In this document: piece after piece, positions 1 to 7,115 of the stretch
How the letters are laid out: the number at the start of each line of letters is the position of its first letter
How positions within the stretch are numbered: the first letter of the stretch is position 1
Source: Candidatus Helarchaeota archaeon
GTDB lineage: Archaea > Asgardarchaeota > Lokiarchaeia > Helarchaeales > HEL-GB-A
NCBI GenBank assembly: GCA_013375455.1
Contig: JABXJT010000115.1
Span: forward strand, 1-11,199
DNA: 11,199 nucleotides
Direction of reading: 5' to 3'
Notes under the pieces: generated by a model
The model's input: the letters and a program-made list of their open reading frames with translations, nothing else
Database searches by the model: none
Told to the model about the DNA's origin: nothing
Program-made: the position numbers and the translations under genes

Positions 1-2696
1 AGTAGCAAAACGAATCCAATGGAGATGATGAAATCTAAATTAACGTATTTATTAGTAAAAAACCCTATTCTAAAGATTGATTGCTTTAGGGATCTCATAT
101 TCCACAAATTAAACAGTTGCGAAAACATCATAGATAAAAAGGCAACTGACATTGCCAGTTTTATTGTTGCATCGTGGTTTGCAGGGTTGTAATATAAGGA
201 AAATAAGAAAATATCTCCTACTGACATAATAATTACGAACATTATGATAAGTTTAAACATGTCTTTTGACAGAATATTCTCTTTTCCTTTTCGTGGGGGT
301 TCTTCTAAAACGTCTTCATGACCAGGTTCAGTGGCAAGGGCGATATCTCCTGTCCCGTCAGTAACAAGATTAAGCCAGAGTATATGGATGGGCAATAATG
401 GCAAGGGAAGCCCTATTAGAAGCGAACTTATTATCGTGACATCTTCGGAGATGCTAGTTGTGATGAGATGTGTTGTGGTCTGCCTTATATTGGTGAAAAT
501 AATTCGTCCTTCGATCACGGCATCTACTATAGTCGCAAAATTATCATCCGCAAGCACTACTTCGCTAGCCTCTCGTGCTACCTCAGTTCCTATCATTCCC
601 ATTGAAATTCCGATGTCTGCTTGCTTCAAAGCAGGAGCATCATTTACCCCATCACCCGTCATTGCCACGATTTGCCCTTGTTTTTGAAGGGTTTTGACTA
701 TTCTTAATTTCATATTGGGTGAAATACGAGCAAAAACTGAAACCTGCTGGACTGCATCTTCGAAGACCTCCTCTGACATTTGCGCTAATTCTGTTTCAGT
801 AAACGCTAATGGATATTTCCCGCTTAAATTACTTTCATCAATCAGCCCTATTTTCTTCGCTATTGCTATAGCCGTGTTTCTGTGGTCCCCTGTCTGCATA
901 ATAACCCTGATACCCGCTTTTCTCGTTCTAGCAATTGCTTCCTCTACTCCAACCCGCGGTGGATCTATTATTCCAACAATTCCAACAAATACAAGATCAT
1001 TAATTAATTCTTCTTTTAAATTTTTAATCTCTTCTGATACCTCTTTATATGCTAATCCAAGAACTCTCATTGCCCCCTCTGCCAACGATTCCATTTGGAG
1101 TGAAATTTCTTGCCGCTCGTGGTTCGTCAATTCCGACATTCCATCATTTTTCAGGAGACCTGAAGAGTACGATAGAACTACTTCAGGGGCACCTACCACG
1201 TATATCTCCCGTTTTTGCGCCTCACCGGATATAAGAGACGCGCGATATTTTAAATTTGGATTGAAAGGCATACTATCGAGGAGCCTTACCTTTTTAAATA
1301 AATCGTCTTTATAAAGCCCTGCCTTTTCCCCTACTACCACAAGAGCTGCTTCGGTGGGATCCCCTATCACACGGTAACCCTCTTTATGCTCTAGATCTTG
1401 AGCACCCATACAGGAACAAACTTCTACAAAGCAGTCATTATCCTCATTATCTTCATCACCCTTCAAAAGTCGGGCATTATTGCAGATTGCGGCAATGTGC
1501 AGAAGTTTAAATAAGCGCGGATTCTCAAATGGTTTAATTTCCTTGTTCTTCTGAAAAAATTCCCCAACCGGCTCCCATCCAATCCCTGTAACTGAGATTT
1601 CTTCTTCATTGAGTAACAATATCTTCTGAATATTCATCGTATTTTGAGTGAGAGTCCCTGTCTTATCCGTCGCAATGAGTGTTGTGGCATCGAGGGTTTC
1701 CACCGCGGGCAGTCGTCTTACAATGGCACATTTTCGGGCCATTCGGGTTGCTCCAATAGATAAAACAATAACAAGAACTATCGGTAAGCCTTCTGGAATC
1801 CCCGAAACTAGAGAAGCAAGCGTGAATGAAAAAGTTTCAAAAAAATAATATCCTCTGATAAAAAAGGCGATTAAAAATGTTAAAATTGCACCTGTAACTG
1901 CAATTATACCTATTTGCTTAACTAAGCGTGATACTTTCTGTTCTAAATGCCCCTTCCCACGTTTTATTTTCTCGATTGCTAGTGCAATTTTACTTATAGA
2001 AGTATGGATGCCCGTGCCAGAGACGATTGCTTTCGCCTCACCACTGGCAACATAAGTCCCCATCCACACCATATTTTTCCGATCCGCAAGAAGAGTATTA
2101 ACTGGTAGTATTTCGGTATTTTTATCAATTGGAAATGATTCCCCCGTTTGCGACGCTTCTATTGTCCGAAAATTTTTTATCTCCATTAATCGAGCATCTG
2201 CAGGAATTTTATCTCCGTCCTCGAGTAGAATAATGTCTCCTGGCACCAACTCTCTTGATTTAATGCGCTTTAATTTTCCCTCACGATAAACCTTTGCAAA
2301 TGGCACGATTAACTTTTTTAAGGCTTGAATAGCACGTTCCGCTTTATTTTCCTGAATGAACCCCATGATACTATTGATGACAATTACTGCTGTAATGATA
2401 TAAACATCTATCAAATAGTGGGGGTCTGAGATATAGGATATAACAGCAGCAAGAATAAGAACATACGTTAATATGTTATTGAACTGCCGGAGAAAAATAA
2501 GTACAGGATGCTTCCCCTTTTTCTCAGGAAGTTCATTTGGGCCATAAATCTGCAAACGATTCTCAGCATCCTCGTCTGAAAGCCCGCCCAACCCTGAAAC
2601 AAGATCCTCTAATACCGTGTCGAGGGTTCGTGAGTGAAATGGCAAATCGAGATGTGATCTTTTCGTCACAGGAGTCGCTGATGCTGAGGCACTCAT
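1..2696 (-). CDS. P2-type cation-translocating ATPase (calcium-pump-like), C-terminus cut off by the window edge
   Basis: An open minus-strand frame of 898 codons runs off the left edge. It encodes a membrane pump that uses ATP and an aspartyl-phosphate intermediate to move cations. The order is that of a P2 ATPase: N-terminal cation-ATPase domain (about 20-65), M1-M2, actuator loop with TGES (184-187), M4 with IPEGLP (E302), phosphorylation motif DKTGTLT (D344), hinge TGDGVNDAP (680-688), then M5-M6 with NLVTDG (N776, T779, D780). E302, E751, N776, T779 and D780 match calcium-site residues of SERCA, whose M5 Asn is replaced by S748. The nucleotide-binding KGAPE motif reads VGAPE (V501-E505), so the usual Lys is missing. 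I infer Ca2+ as substrate, but Na+ or another cation is possible. ATG at 2696 has a stop codon two codons upstream and no Shine-Dalgarno site. It follows arsC by 64 nt. Confidence 0.93.
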   Translation of the reverse strand, partial: MSASASATPVTKRSHLDLPFHSRTLDTVLEDLVSGLGGLSDEDAENRLQIYGPNELPEKKGKHPVLIFLRQFNNILTYVLILAAVISYISDPHYLIDVYIITAVIVINSIMGFIQENKAERAIQALKKLIVPFAKVYREGKLKRIKSRELVPGDIILLEDGDKIPADARLMEIKNFRTIEASQTGESFPIDKNTEILPVNTLLADRKNMVWMGTYVASGEAKAIVSGTGIHTSISKIALAIEKIKRGKGHLEQKVSRLVKQIGIIAVTGAILTFLIAFFIRGYYFFETFSFTLASLVSGIPEGLPIVLVIVLSIGATRMARKCAIVRRLPAVETLDATTLIATDKTGTLTQNTMNIQKILLLNEEEISVTGIGWEPVGEFFQKNKEIKPFENPRLFKLLHIAAICNNARLLKGDEDNEDNDCFVEVCSCMGAQDLEHKEGYRVIGDPTEAALVVVGEKAGLYKDDLFKKVRLLDSMPFNPNLKYRASLISGEAQKREIYVVGAPEVVLSYSSGLLKNDGMSELTNHERQEISLQMESLAEGAMRVLGLAYKEVSEEIKNLKEELINDLVFVGIVGIIDPPRVGVEEAIARTRKAGIRVIMQTGDHRNTAIAIAKKIGLIDESNLSGKYPLAFTETELAQMSEEVFEDAVQQVSVFARISPNMKLRIVKTLQKQGQIVAMTGDGVNDAPALKQADIGISMGMIGTEVAREASEVVLADDNFATIVDAVIEGRIIFTNIRQTTTHLITTSISEDVTIISSLLIGLPLPLLPIHILWLNLVTDGTGDIALATEPGHEDVLEEPPRKGKENILSKDMFKLIIMFVIIMSVGDIFLFSLYYNPANHDATIKLAMSVAFLSMMFSQLFNLWNMRSLKQSIFRIGFFTNKYVNLDFIISIGFVLL

Positions 2697-2720
2697 CAAT
2701 TAAAATAATTAAAAAAAGAA

Positions 2721-2730
2721 CTATAAAAAG
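2721..2730 (-). promoter_or_regulatory. TATA-like box for the P-type ATPase gene
   Basis: On the minus strand this reads CTTTTTATAG, centred about 29 nt before the ATPase ATG at 2696. There is no Shine-Dalgarno sequence between the two. This spacing fits an archaeal TATA box driving a leaderless transcript. It would let the pump be transcribed separately from the arsC gene upstream. The assignment rests on pattern and spacing only, in an AT-rich spacer. Confidence 0.4.
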
Positions 2731-2760
2731 ACAATCACATTTATTTCCGTTTTATAGAAT

Positions 2761-3189
2761 CTAACTCTTTCCATATTTCTTTAAAAAAGCCATTATATTC
2801 AGATAAATTAAGTTTCTCGTCTCACGGAATACCATAAGCCGCTCTGCTTTCGTCCCTCGTGCTTCCGTAGGATCTTTGAGGTCCCAATAAATATTGGTCG
2901 TCTTCCCCGGAAAAACAGGACACGCTTTTTTGGCATTGCTGCAGGTTGTAATTACAAAATCAAACGATTGGTTCAAAAACTCTCTTACATGTTTTGGATA
3001 CTGGTCTGATATGTCTATACCAAGTTCTTTCATGACCCTTACGGCTAAAGGATTGACCCTTGGTGCAGGTTCTATACCAGCACTGAAAATCTCGAATTGG
3101 TCGCTGGCAAAAAATCGCAACATACCCTCTGACATTTGACTTCGACAAGAATTTCCCGTACATAAAAAGAGAACTTTCAGTTTTTGCAT
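2761..3189 (-). CDS. arsC: Arsenate reductase, thioredoxin-coupled low-molecular-weight phosphatase type
   Basis: This cytoplasmic enzyme reduces arsenate to arsenite so that the exporter can remove it. The 142-residue protein has the LMW-phosphatase P-loop at its N-terminus (CTGNSCRS, nucleophile C10, then C15 and R16). It also has the resolving-cysteine pair C83 and C90 (CSNAKKAC) and the acidic catalytic motif WDLKDP (D106). The C10/C15/C83/C90 layout closely matches the staphylococcal pI258 ArsC type, which passes a disulfide cascade to thioredoxin. It is unlike the glutaredoxin-dependent type. Length is typical of the family. The gene ends in TAG and follows the nicotinamidase gene by 38 nt. 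The spacer contains a 7-bp inverted repeat and only a weak Shine-Dalgarno-like GGGCTGAG. It is probably co-transcribed with arsR and induced by arsenic. Confidence 0.93.
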   Translation of the reverse strand: MQKLKVLFLCTGNSCRSQMSEGMLRFFASDQFEIFSAGIEPAPRVNPLAVRVMKELGIDISDQYPKHVREFLNQSFDFVITTCSNAKKACPVFPGKTTNIYWDLKDPTEARGTKAERLMVFRETRNLIYLNIMAFLKKYGKS

Positions 3190-3191
3190 TG

Positions 3192-3226
3192 TAACTCAGC
3201 CCATATTGCTGTAAAGAAGTGAGTTA
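3192..3226 (-). repeat. Inverted repeat between pncA and arsC
   Basis: TAACTCA (3192-3198) and TGAGTTA (3220-3226) are perfect 7-bp arms with a 21-nt loop. The loop also allows an alternative small CAGC/GCTG hairpin (3197-3200 and 3208-3211). The structure lies just upstream of the arsC start and could affect its translation or mRNA processing. It has no T-tract after it, so it is not a typical intrinsic terminator. Function is unknown. Confidence 0.35.
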
Positions 3227-3227
3227 T

Positions 3228-3911
3228 TTACTTTTGAGTTAAAAGAGTCTTGGCCTTCACGAACTTTATTCCGTTTTTTGCCATCGTTTCCAGGGCATTC
3301 GAGATATTCCCCTCAGGCGCGTCAATGCCTCGGGTCAGATCGATGATGAACCAGACATCAAAGCCTAGAGTTTTTCCATCTATCGCTGTAAAATAAACGC
3401 AATAATCTAAAGCGAGTCCGCATACGAATACCCGCGTTACCCCTACTGATTTTAAATAGTTTGCGAGCCCAGTTTCTGTTTTTTTATCATTTTCGAGAAA
3501 CCCAGAATAGCTATCAATTTCAGGATTGATCCCCTTCTGTATGATTTTATCTGCGAGGTTGATGTTTAGTGCTGGGTGAAAATCAGCTCCTTTTTCTCCT
3601 TGAACACAGTGATCTGGCCAAAGTACCGGACCTATCCCATTAGCCGTGTATTCATCAAACGGATTCTTTCCTGAATGCGCACTTGCAAATGACTTATGGT
3701 TTGGCGGATGCCAATCTTGCGTGAGAACAATTAATCCATTCTTTTTCTTGAAAGCCACGGCTACTTCATTAATCCCATCAATTATCTCGTTTCCCTGCTC
3801 AACGGGCAAATTTCCTCCGGGAACAAAATCGTTTTGGACGTCAACAATTAGTAGGCAGTCAGTTTTAGAAGTACTGACCTCAGCTTCAAGCTTCAAATCG
3901 GAAATTTTCAT
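3228..3911 (-). CDS. pncA: Nicotinamidase/pyrazinamidase, isochorismatase-hydrolase family
   Basis: This enzyme hydrolyses nicotinamide to nicotinic acid and ammonia, feeding the Preiss-Handler route of NAD salvage in the cytoplasm. The 227-residue protein shows the family's catalytic triad: D24 (IVDVQNDF), K126 and nucleophile C171 (GLALDYCV). Its metal ligands are D66 and H68 (QDWHPPNH) and H101 (LWPDHCVQG). The WPDHCVQG signature points to nicotinamidase proper rather than other isochorismatase relatives. A good Shine-Dalgarno sequence, GAGGGTGA, lies about 11 nt before the ATG. The gene starts 24 nt after the arsR stop, so co-transcription with arsR and arsC is likely. Nicotinamidase is not a usual arsenic-resistance function. 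Its place here may reflect NAD demand under stress or simply operon drift. The N-terminal 17 or so residues are an extension relative to many homologues. Confidence 0.92.
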   Translation of the reverse strand: MKISDLKLEAEVSTSKTDCLLIVDVQNDFVPGGNLPVEQGNEIIDGINEVAVAFKKKNGLIVLTQDWHPPNHKSFASAHSGKNPFDEYTANGIGPVLWPDHCVQGEKGADFHPALNINLADKIIQKGINPEIDSYSGFLENDKKTETGLANYLKSVGVTRVFVCGLALDYCVYFTAIDGKTLGFDVWFIIDLTRGIDAPEGNISNALETMAKNGIKFVKAKTLLTQK

Positions 3912-3935
3912 ATTTTATTATTCACCCTCAGAATG

Positions 3936-4379
3936 TTAAATTTCAGAAACAACTGGTAATTCGCCGAACCAATTTGTTGTTTTTTCTGACCAATTACTGA
4001 TTATATTTAAAAATTTCTCAAAAATTGGTTTAACGAGAGAATAATGAGTAAATTTTCCTTGCTTCCATCCTTTAATTAAATTAGATTCTTCGAGTATTTT
4101 AAGTTGACGAGAGACTGCTCCTTGGGATTTATCCAATAAGACTTCAAGCTCACATATACAACGATCCTTCTGTCTCAACATATCAACAATAATGAACCTG
4201 TCTTTATTACCTAAAGCTCTCATAATTTCAGTTAAAAATTCAAAATTTTTGTTCATTTTAGCTTGTTTGCGAAGTTCAATCAATTCCTTATAGTATTCCC
4301 TTGGATCGCCAAAATCACTACAATGAGAGAGCGTTTCAATTATTTTTTCCTCTCTTTCTTTTAATTCCATTGTCATCAT
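3936..4379 (-). CDS. arsR: ArsR/SmtB-family metalloregulator, probable arsenite-responsive repressor
   Basis: This is a DNA-binding repressor expected to leave its operator when it binds As(III) or a similar thiophilic ion. The 147-residue protein has a winged helix-turn-helix in its second half (about 48-115). The recognition region KSQGAVSRQLKILEESNLI (84-102) matches the ArsR consensus. The metal-binding helix carries RCICELE (C74, C76), corresponding to the ELCVCDL arsenic site of classical ArsR; C20 could be a third ligand. The N-terminal extension of about 45 residues is longer than in minimal ArsR proteins. It is divergent from the acr3 exporter and heads the minus-strand group with pncA and arsC, so it probably regulates both directions and itself. 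The ATG at 4379 has no clear Shine-Dalgarno site, but a TATA-like box lies about 24 nt upstream. ATGs two and four codons in are also possible starts. Confidence 0.9.
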   Translation of the reverse strand: MMTMELKEREEKIIETLSHCSDFGDPREYYKELIELRKQAKMNKNFEFLTEIMRALGNKDRFIIVDMLRQKDRCICELEVLLDKSQGAVSRQLKILEESNLIKGWKQGKFTHYSLVKPIFEKFLNIISNWSEKTTNWFGELPVVSEI

Positions 4380-4396
4380 CTATAATACAATTTCAA

Positions 4397-4410
4397 CTTT
4401 TATATTAAAA
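4397..4410 (-). promoter_or_regulatory. TATA-like box for arsR
   Basis: On the minus strand this reads TTTTAATATAAAAG, centred about 24 nt before the arsR ATG. The position suits an archaeal TATA box with a leaderless or nearly leaderless mRNA. Flanking arms ATACAA (4385-4390) and TTGTAT (4420-4425) form a loose inverted repeat around it, which could be part of the operator. The call is pattern-based in an AT-rich spacer. Confidence 0.4.
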
Positions 4411-4445
4411 AATATTGTTTTGTATCGAAAAAGTTTAATATGTAC

Positions 4446-4469
4446 TTGAAAAACATAATTTGAAAAACA
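4446..4469 (+). promoter_or_regulatory. Tandem 10-bp direct repeat in the acr3 promoter region, candidate ArsR operator
   Basis: TTGAAAAACA occurs exactly at 4446-4455 and again at 4460-4469, a 14-bp period. It lies about 45-65 nt before the acr3 ATG. A TATA-like TTTAATATG sits just upstream (about 4434-4442), so transcription would start close to or within the repeat. A repressor bound there could block initiation. The repeats are seen directly; the role as an ArsR site is inferred from position. Confidence 0.4.
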
Positions 4470-4512
4470 ATCGTCTGATTAGAAATGTCAGTTTTGATGA
4501 TGGTGGAAGCAA

Positions 4513-5565
4513 ATGGAAACTGAAATTAAAGTTGCCGAACCAGAAACCGATGAAGAAAGTAAAGGTTTGGGTAAATTTGAAAAACTTTTATTTGTCTGGG
4601 TTACAATTTGCATTGCCATCGGGATTCTCCTTTCACAAACTATACCAGGAATAGGCGAAGCAATCAATTCCTTGAGTGTTGGGCAAATTTCGGTACCCAT
4701 TGGAATATGCTTGTTTCTCATGATGTATCCTGCAATGCTCAACTTGCAAACCTCTGAATTAAAGAAGCTGAGTAAAGATCCAAAGCCCATAATTTTAACA
4801 CTCGTATCCAACTGGGCCGTGGCTCCATTTGTAGGATGGGGTTTAGCAACGGTATTTTTACCTGGAAATGAGCAATTAATCGTAGCAGTAATATTACTAG
4901 CGGCATCTCCTTGTACCGCTATGGTTCTGGTGTGGGGATACTTAGCAAAAGGCAACCAGGAGCAAAATGTCATTACAACCTCTATTAATACGATAACAAT
5001 AATTCTTGGATACGTGGGTATGGTCGCGCTCTTGACCGGAATTTCAAATATAGATATCGATCGCCTACTACTTTTGATTTCTGCAGCGGTTTTTATAGGA
5101 CTGCCTTTAGCATTGGGTATAATTAGCAGAAAAGTAATTGTTAGAAGCAAAGGTGAAGATTGGTTTGACAAAGTATATCGCCCTTTTGTGGGGAAAGTTG
5201 CTATTGTTGCCCTATTAACGACGTTAATCGTGCTCTTTTCATTAAACGGAACTAAAATGATTGAAAGCCCAGACCTCTTGCTCTTAGTTTCGATACCATT
5301 GTTGTTGGGTTTCGTCATTGTCGTTGGCTATAATATTTTAATTACAAAAATTTTTAAAATGAAATACCGGGAAGCAATCATCACCATTATTATCGGTTCA
5401 TCCAGCCATTTTGAAATTGCAATCGCCACAGCTACAGCCTTATACGGGGTGGCTTCTGTCGCCGCGTTGGGTACGACAATGGGTCTCTTTTGGGAAGTAC
5501 CAATAATGTTATCGCTGGTTTATCTTGGTAAATATTTGAGAAAAAGGAAATTTTGGGCTTCTTAA
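4513..5565 (+). CDS. acr3: Arsenite efflux permease, Acr3 family
   Basis: This inner-membrane exporter moves arsenite out of the cell, probably driven by the ion gradient. The 350-residue protein is almost entirely hydrophobic segments, consistent with the ten-helix Acr3 fold, after a charged cytoplasmic N-terminus of about 25 residues. The conserved Acr3 features are present: SPCTAMVLVW with the essential Cys (C134) in the central helix, and GSSSHFEIAIA with the essential Glu (E301). In most homologues the latter reads NNFELA, so SSSHFE is a variant. Length is typical. ATG at 4513 is preceded by GGTGG at 4502-4506, a suitable Shine-Dalgarno site. The gene is divergent from arsR and probably under its control. 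It ends TAA inside a short hairpin (CTTCT/AGAAG, 5558-5571) followed by T-rich DNA. Confidence 0.95.
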   Translation: METEIKVAEPETDEESKGLGKFEKLLFVWVTICIAIGILLSQTIPGIGEAINSLSVGQISVPIGICLFLMMYPAMLNLQTSELKKLSKDPKPIILTLVSNWAVAPFVGWGLATVFLPGNEQLIVAVILLAASPCTAMVLVWGYLAKGNQEQNVITTSINTITIILGYVGMVALLTGISNIDIDRLLLLISAAVFIGLPLALGIISRKVIVRSKGEDWFDKVYRPFVGKVAIVALLTTLIVLFSLNGTKMIESPDLLLLVSIPLLLGFVIVVGYNILITKIFKMKYREAIITIIIGSSSHFEIAIATATALYGVASVAALGTTMGLFWEVPIMLSLVYLGKYLRKRKFWAS

Positions 5566-5648
5566 TAGAAGTTCCGTAATATAATTCCTTTTTATTAGAA
5601 AATAATTATTTTTCAACAATTAGGTATCATTCTCCGCACATCCCAAAA

Positions 5649-5663
5649 GTTCAACCTTTGAAC
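5649..5663. promoter_or_regulatory. Short palindrome upstream of gap, possible operator
   Basis: GTTCAA-CCT-TTGAAC is a perfect 6-bp inverted repeat with a 3-bp spacer, about 80 nt before the gap start. A second, wider pair of inverted arms follows at 5668-5676 and 5721-5729 and shares the TTCAA/TTGAA core. A TATA-like CTTAATAAC (about 5688-5696) lies between the two elements and the gene. The repeated core suggests a dimeric regulator of gap. No regulator is identified. Confidence 0.35.
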
Positions 5664-5667
5664 ATAC

Positions 5668-5729
5668 TTAATTCAACTCAAGAAAAACTTAATAACACTT
5701 AGAAAAATAGTACGATTCACTTGAATTAA
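5668..5729. repeat. Second inverted pair TTAATTCAA/TTGAATTAA in the gap promoter region
   Basis: The arms TTAATTCAA (5668-5676) and TTGAATTAA (5721-5729) are perfect 9-bp inverted copies separated by 44 nt. They bracket the likely TATA box, and the right arm ends just before the Shine-Dalgarno GAGGT (5731-5735). They could be paired regulator sites, or fold back in the 5' leader. AT-rich context makes chance pairing possible. Confidence 0.3.
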
Positions 5730-5742
5730 AGAGGTTTTATGA

Positions 5743-6732
5743 ATGGTAAACATAGCTATTAATGGATTTGGTAGGATCGGAAGGAACTTTACTAAGGCGT
5801 GGATTGAGAAGAAGAGTCCCTTAAATCTCGTAGCCATTAATGACCTGTTCAAGCCGAATCAACTTGCTCACTTGCTGAAGTATGATTCAGTCTTCGGTAA
5901 ATTGGACGCTGATATTTCGTCAACCGAAAATTCAATAATCATTAATGGAAAGGAGATTACTGTCACTGCGATTAGAAATCCCGCCGAACTTCCATGGAGT
6001 CAAAAAGGAGTTGATATTGCCTTAGAATCCACTGGTCTCTTCAGGAAGCGGGAGAAGGCGAAGTTGCATCTTGATGCGGGAGCGAAGAAAGTTGTCATTT
6101 CAGCACCTGCAGGTGATGCAGATGTTACACTGGTTTTAGGTGTTAACGATGATATGCTGAAACCGGAGCATAAGATCATTTCTAATGCATCTTGTACCAC
6201 TAATTGCCTTGCTCCTGTAGCAAAAGTATTGCATGATAATTTTGTTATCGTGAATGGATTGATGACCACGGTTCATGGCTATACCGGTGATCAGAGATTA
6301 GTTGATACGCCACATAAAGATATGCGCAGGGCTCGGAGTGCTGCTCTAAACATCATTCCAACCACCACAGGAGCTGCAATCGCAGTTGGACTAGTTCTCC
6401 CTAGTTTGAAAGGAAAACTTAACGGTAAAGCCATGCGCGTACCAGTTCCAGATGGTTCTGTCGTGGACTTGGTCGTTAACCTGTCAAAAGATACAACCGA
6501 AGAGGGAATAAATGCAGCGATGAAAGCAGCCGCAGATGGTCCATTAAAAGGAATTTTAGAATATAGTACAGAACCAATCGTATCTCAAGATATCATTGGT
6601 AACCCTTATTCATCGATCTTCGATTCTCCAATGACGCAAATGATATCACCCACGACTGCAAAAGTCATTTCCTGGTACGACAACGAATATGGCTACAGCA
6701 ATCGGCTTGTCGAACTAATGGAAAGACTCTAA
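5743..6732 (+). CDS. gap: Glyceraldehyde-3-phosphate dehydrogenase, class I (bacterial/eukaryotic type)
   Basis: This cytoplasmic enzyme interconverts glyceraldehyde 3-phosphate plus phosphate and 1,3-bisphosphoglycerate with NAD(P), in glycolysis or gluconeogenesis. The 329-residue protein has the Rossmann motif NGFGRIGR (7-14), the catalytic SNASCTTNCLAPV with C151, and the general base H178 (TTVHGYTGDQ). The C-terminal WYDNEYGYSNR is also present. D34 in AINDL is the acidic residue that usually favours NAD over NADP. Length and motifs are those of the tetrameric class I enzyme, not the class II form common in archaea. ATG at 5743 follows GAGGT at 5731-5735. The gene appears monocistronic, with its own promoter region and a T-rich tail. 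If the host is archaeal, this gene may have been acquired from bacteria, though some archaea have class I enzymes. Confidence 0.95.
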   Translation: MVNIAINGFGRIGRNFTKAWIEKKSPLNLVAINDLFKPNQLAHLLKYDSVFGKLDADISSTENSIIINGKEITVTAIRNPAELPWSQKGVDIALESTGLFRKREKAKLHLDAGAKKVVISAPAGDADVTLVLGVNDDMLKPEHKIISNASCTTNCLAPVAKVLHDNFVIVNGLMTTVHGYTGDQRLVDTPHKDMRRARSAALNIIPTTTGAAIAVGLVLPSLKGKLNGKAMRVPVPDGSVVDLVVNLSKDTTEEGINAAMKAAADGPLKGILEYSTEPIVSQDIIGNPYSSIFDSPMTQMISPTTAKVISWYDNEYGYSNRLVELMERL

Positions 6733-6777
6733 TTTTTTTTCTATTTTTTCCCCTTTAATTTCCTTCCCTTTTTCTTT
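6733..6777 (+). terminator. T/C-rich tract after gap, probable archaeal-type terminator
   Basis: Immediately after the gap stop codon there are repeated T runs of 5-8 bases in an almost pure pyrimidine stretch. No hairpin precedes them. Oligo-T runs alone can end transcription by archaeal RNA polymerase, so this probably ends the gap message. Confidence 0.5.
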
Positions 6778-6843
6778 AAACAATCGCATTTGTTAATAGT
6801 CACTAATTAATACTTTTTTTCAAATATCAAACAGGTGGCAACT

Positions 6844-6975
6844 TTGAAAATTTCACCTAGATTTATTATCTGCATTTTATTCATTTCTCTATTCATGTGT
6901 TGTTATTTAGCAAGCCACCTCTCATTAAATGGGTCATCAAGCGAGATTCAGGAACAGTATATGTTTTTTGACTAA
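6844..6975 (+). CDS. Possible 43-residue single-span membrane peptide
   Basis: A short frame starts at TTG 6844, behind a good Shine-Dalgarno AGGTGG (6833-6838, 5-nt spacing), and ends TAA. An in-frame GTG at 6835 is an alternative start but has no ribosome site. The product begins MKISPR, then has a strongly hydrophobic stretch with three cysteines (about residues 6-24), then a polar tail ending in acidic and aromatic residues. This resembles a signal anchor or a small membrane protein. I do not recognise it. It lies in the 383-nt gap between gap and hdrA and otherwise has no support. It could also be the decayed start of a longer secreted protein. Confidence 0.3.
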   Translation: MKISPRFIICILFISLFMCCYLASHLSLNGSSSEIQEQYMFFD

Positions 6976-7059
6976 ACGACTTCCACAAATCTTTTATAAT
7001 TACTGTTTTATCGTTAATTGGATTTTCAAGAATTAGAAAATCAGAATTAAAATACGCGA

Positions 7060-7068
7060 TTATATAAG
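7060..7068 (+). promoter_or_regulatory. TATA-like box upstream of hdrA
   Basis: TTATATAAG lies about 50 nt before the hdrA start. With initiation some 25 nt downstream, the leader would be about 25 nt and would keep the GGTGA ribosome site (7106-7110). This is the best promoter candidate for the hdrA-mvhD-frhB-like operon. It is judged by pattern only. Confidence 0.45.
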
Positions 7069-7115
7069 CTAATTAATGATTACACTAAGGAGTGATGTCA
7101 CAAAAGGTGAAAAAA

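Noticed and set aside
331..1314. Plus-strand open frames of 118 and 206 codons
   Set aside because: They are antisense shadows of the P-type ATPase, which carries all the conserved motifs on the minus strand.
4488..5318. A 276-codon minus-strand open frame opposite acr3
   Set aside because: The translation is low-complexity and unlike any family I know. It lies fully within the clear Acr3 gene and is an antisense shadow.
5558..5571. CTTCT-TAAT-AGAAG hairpin at the acr3 stop codon as a terminator
   Set aside because: The stem is only 5 AT-rich base pairs and overlaps the stop codon. The following T-rich DNA is a more likely stop signal, so I did not list it separately.
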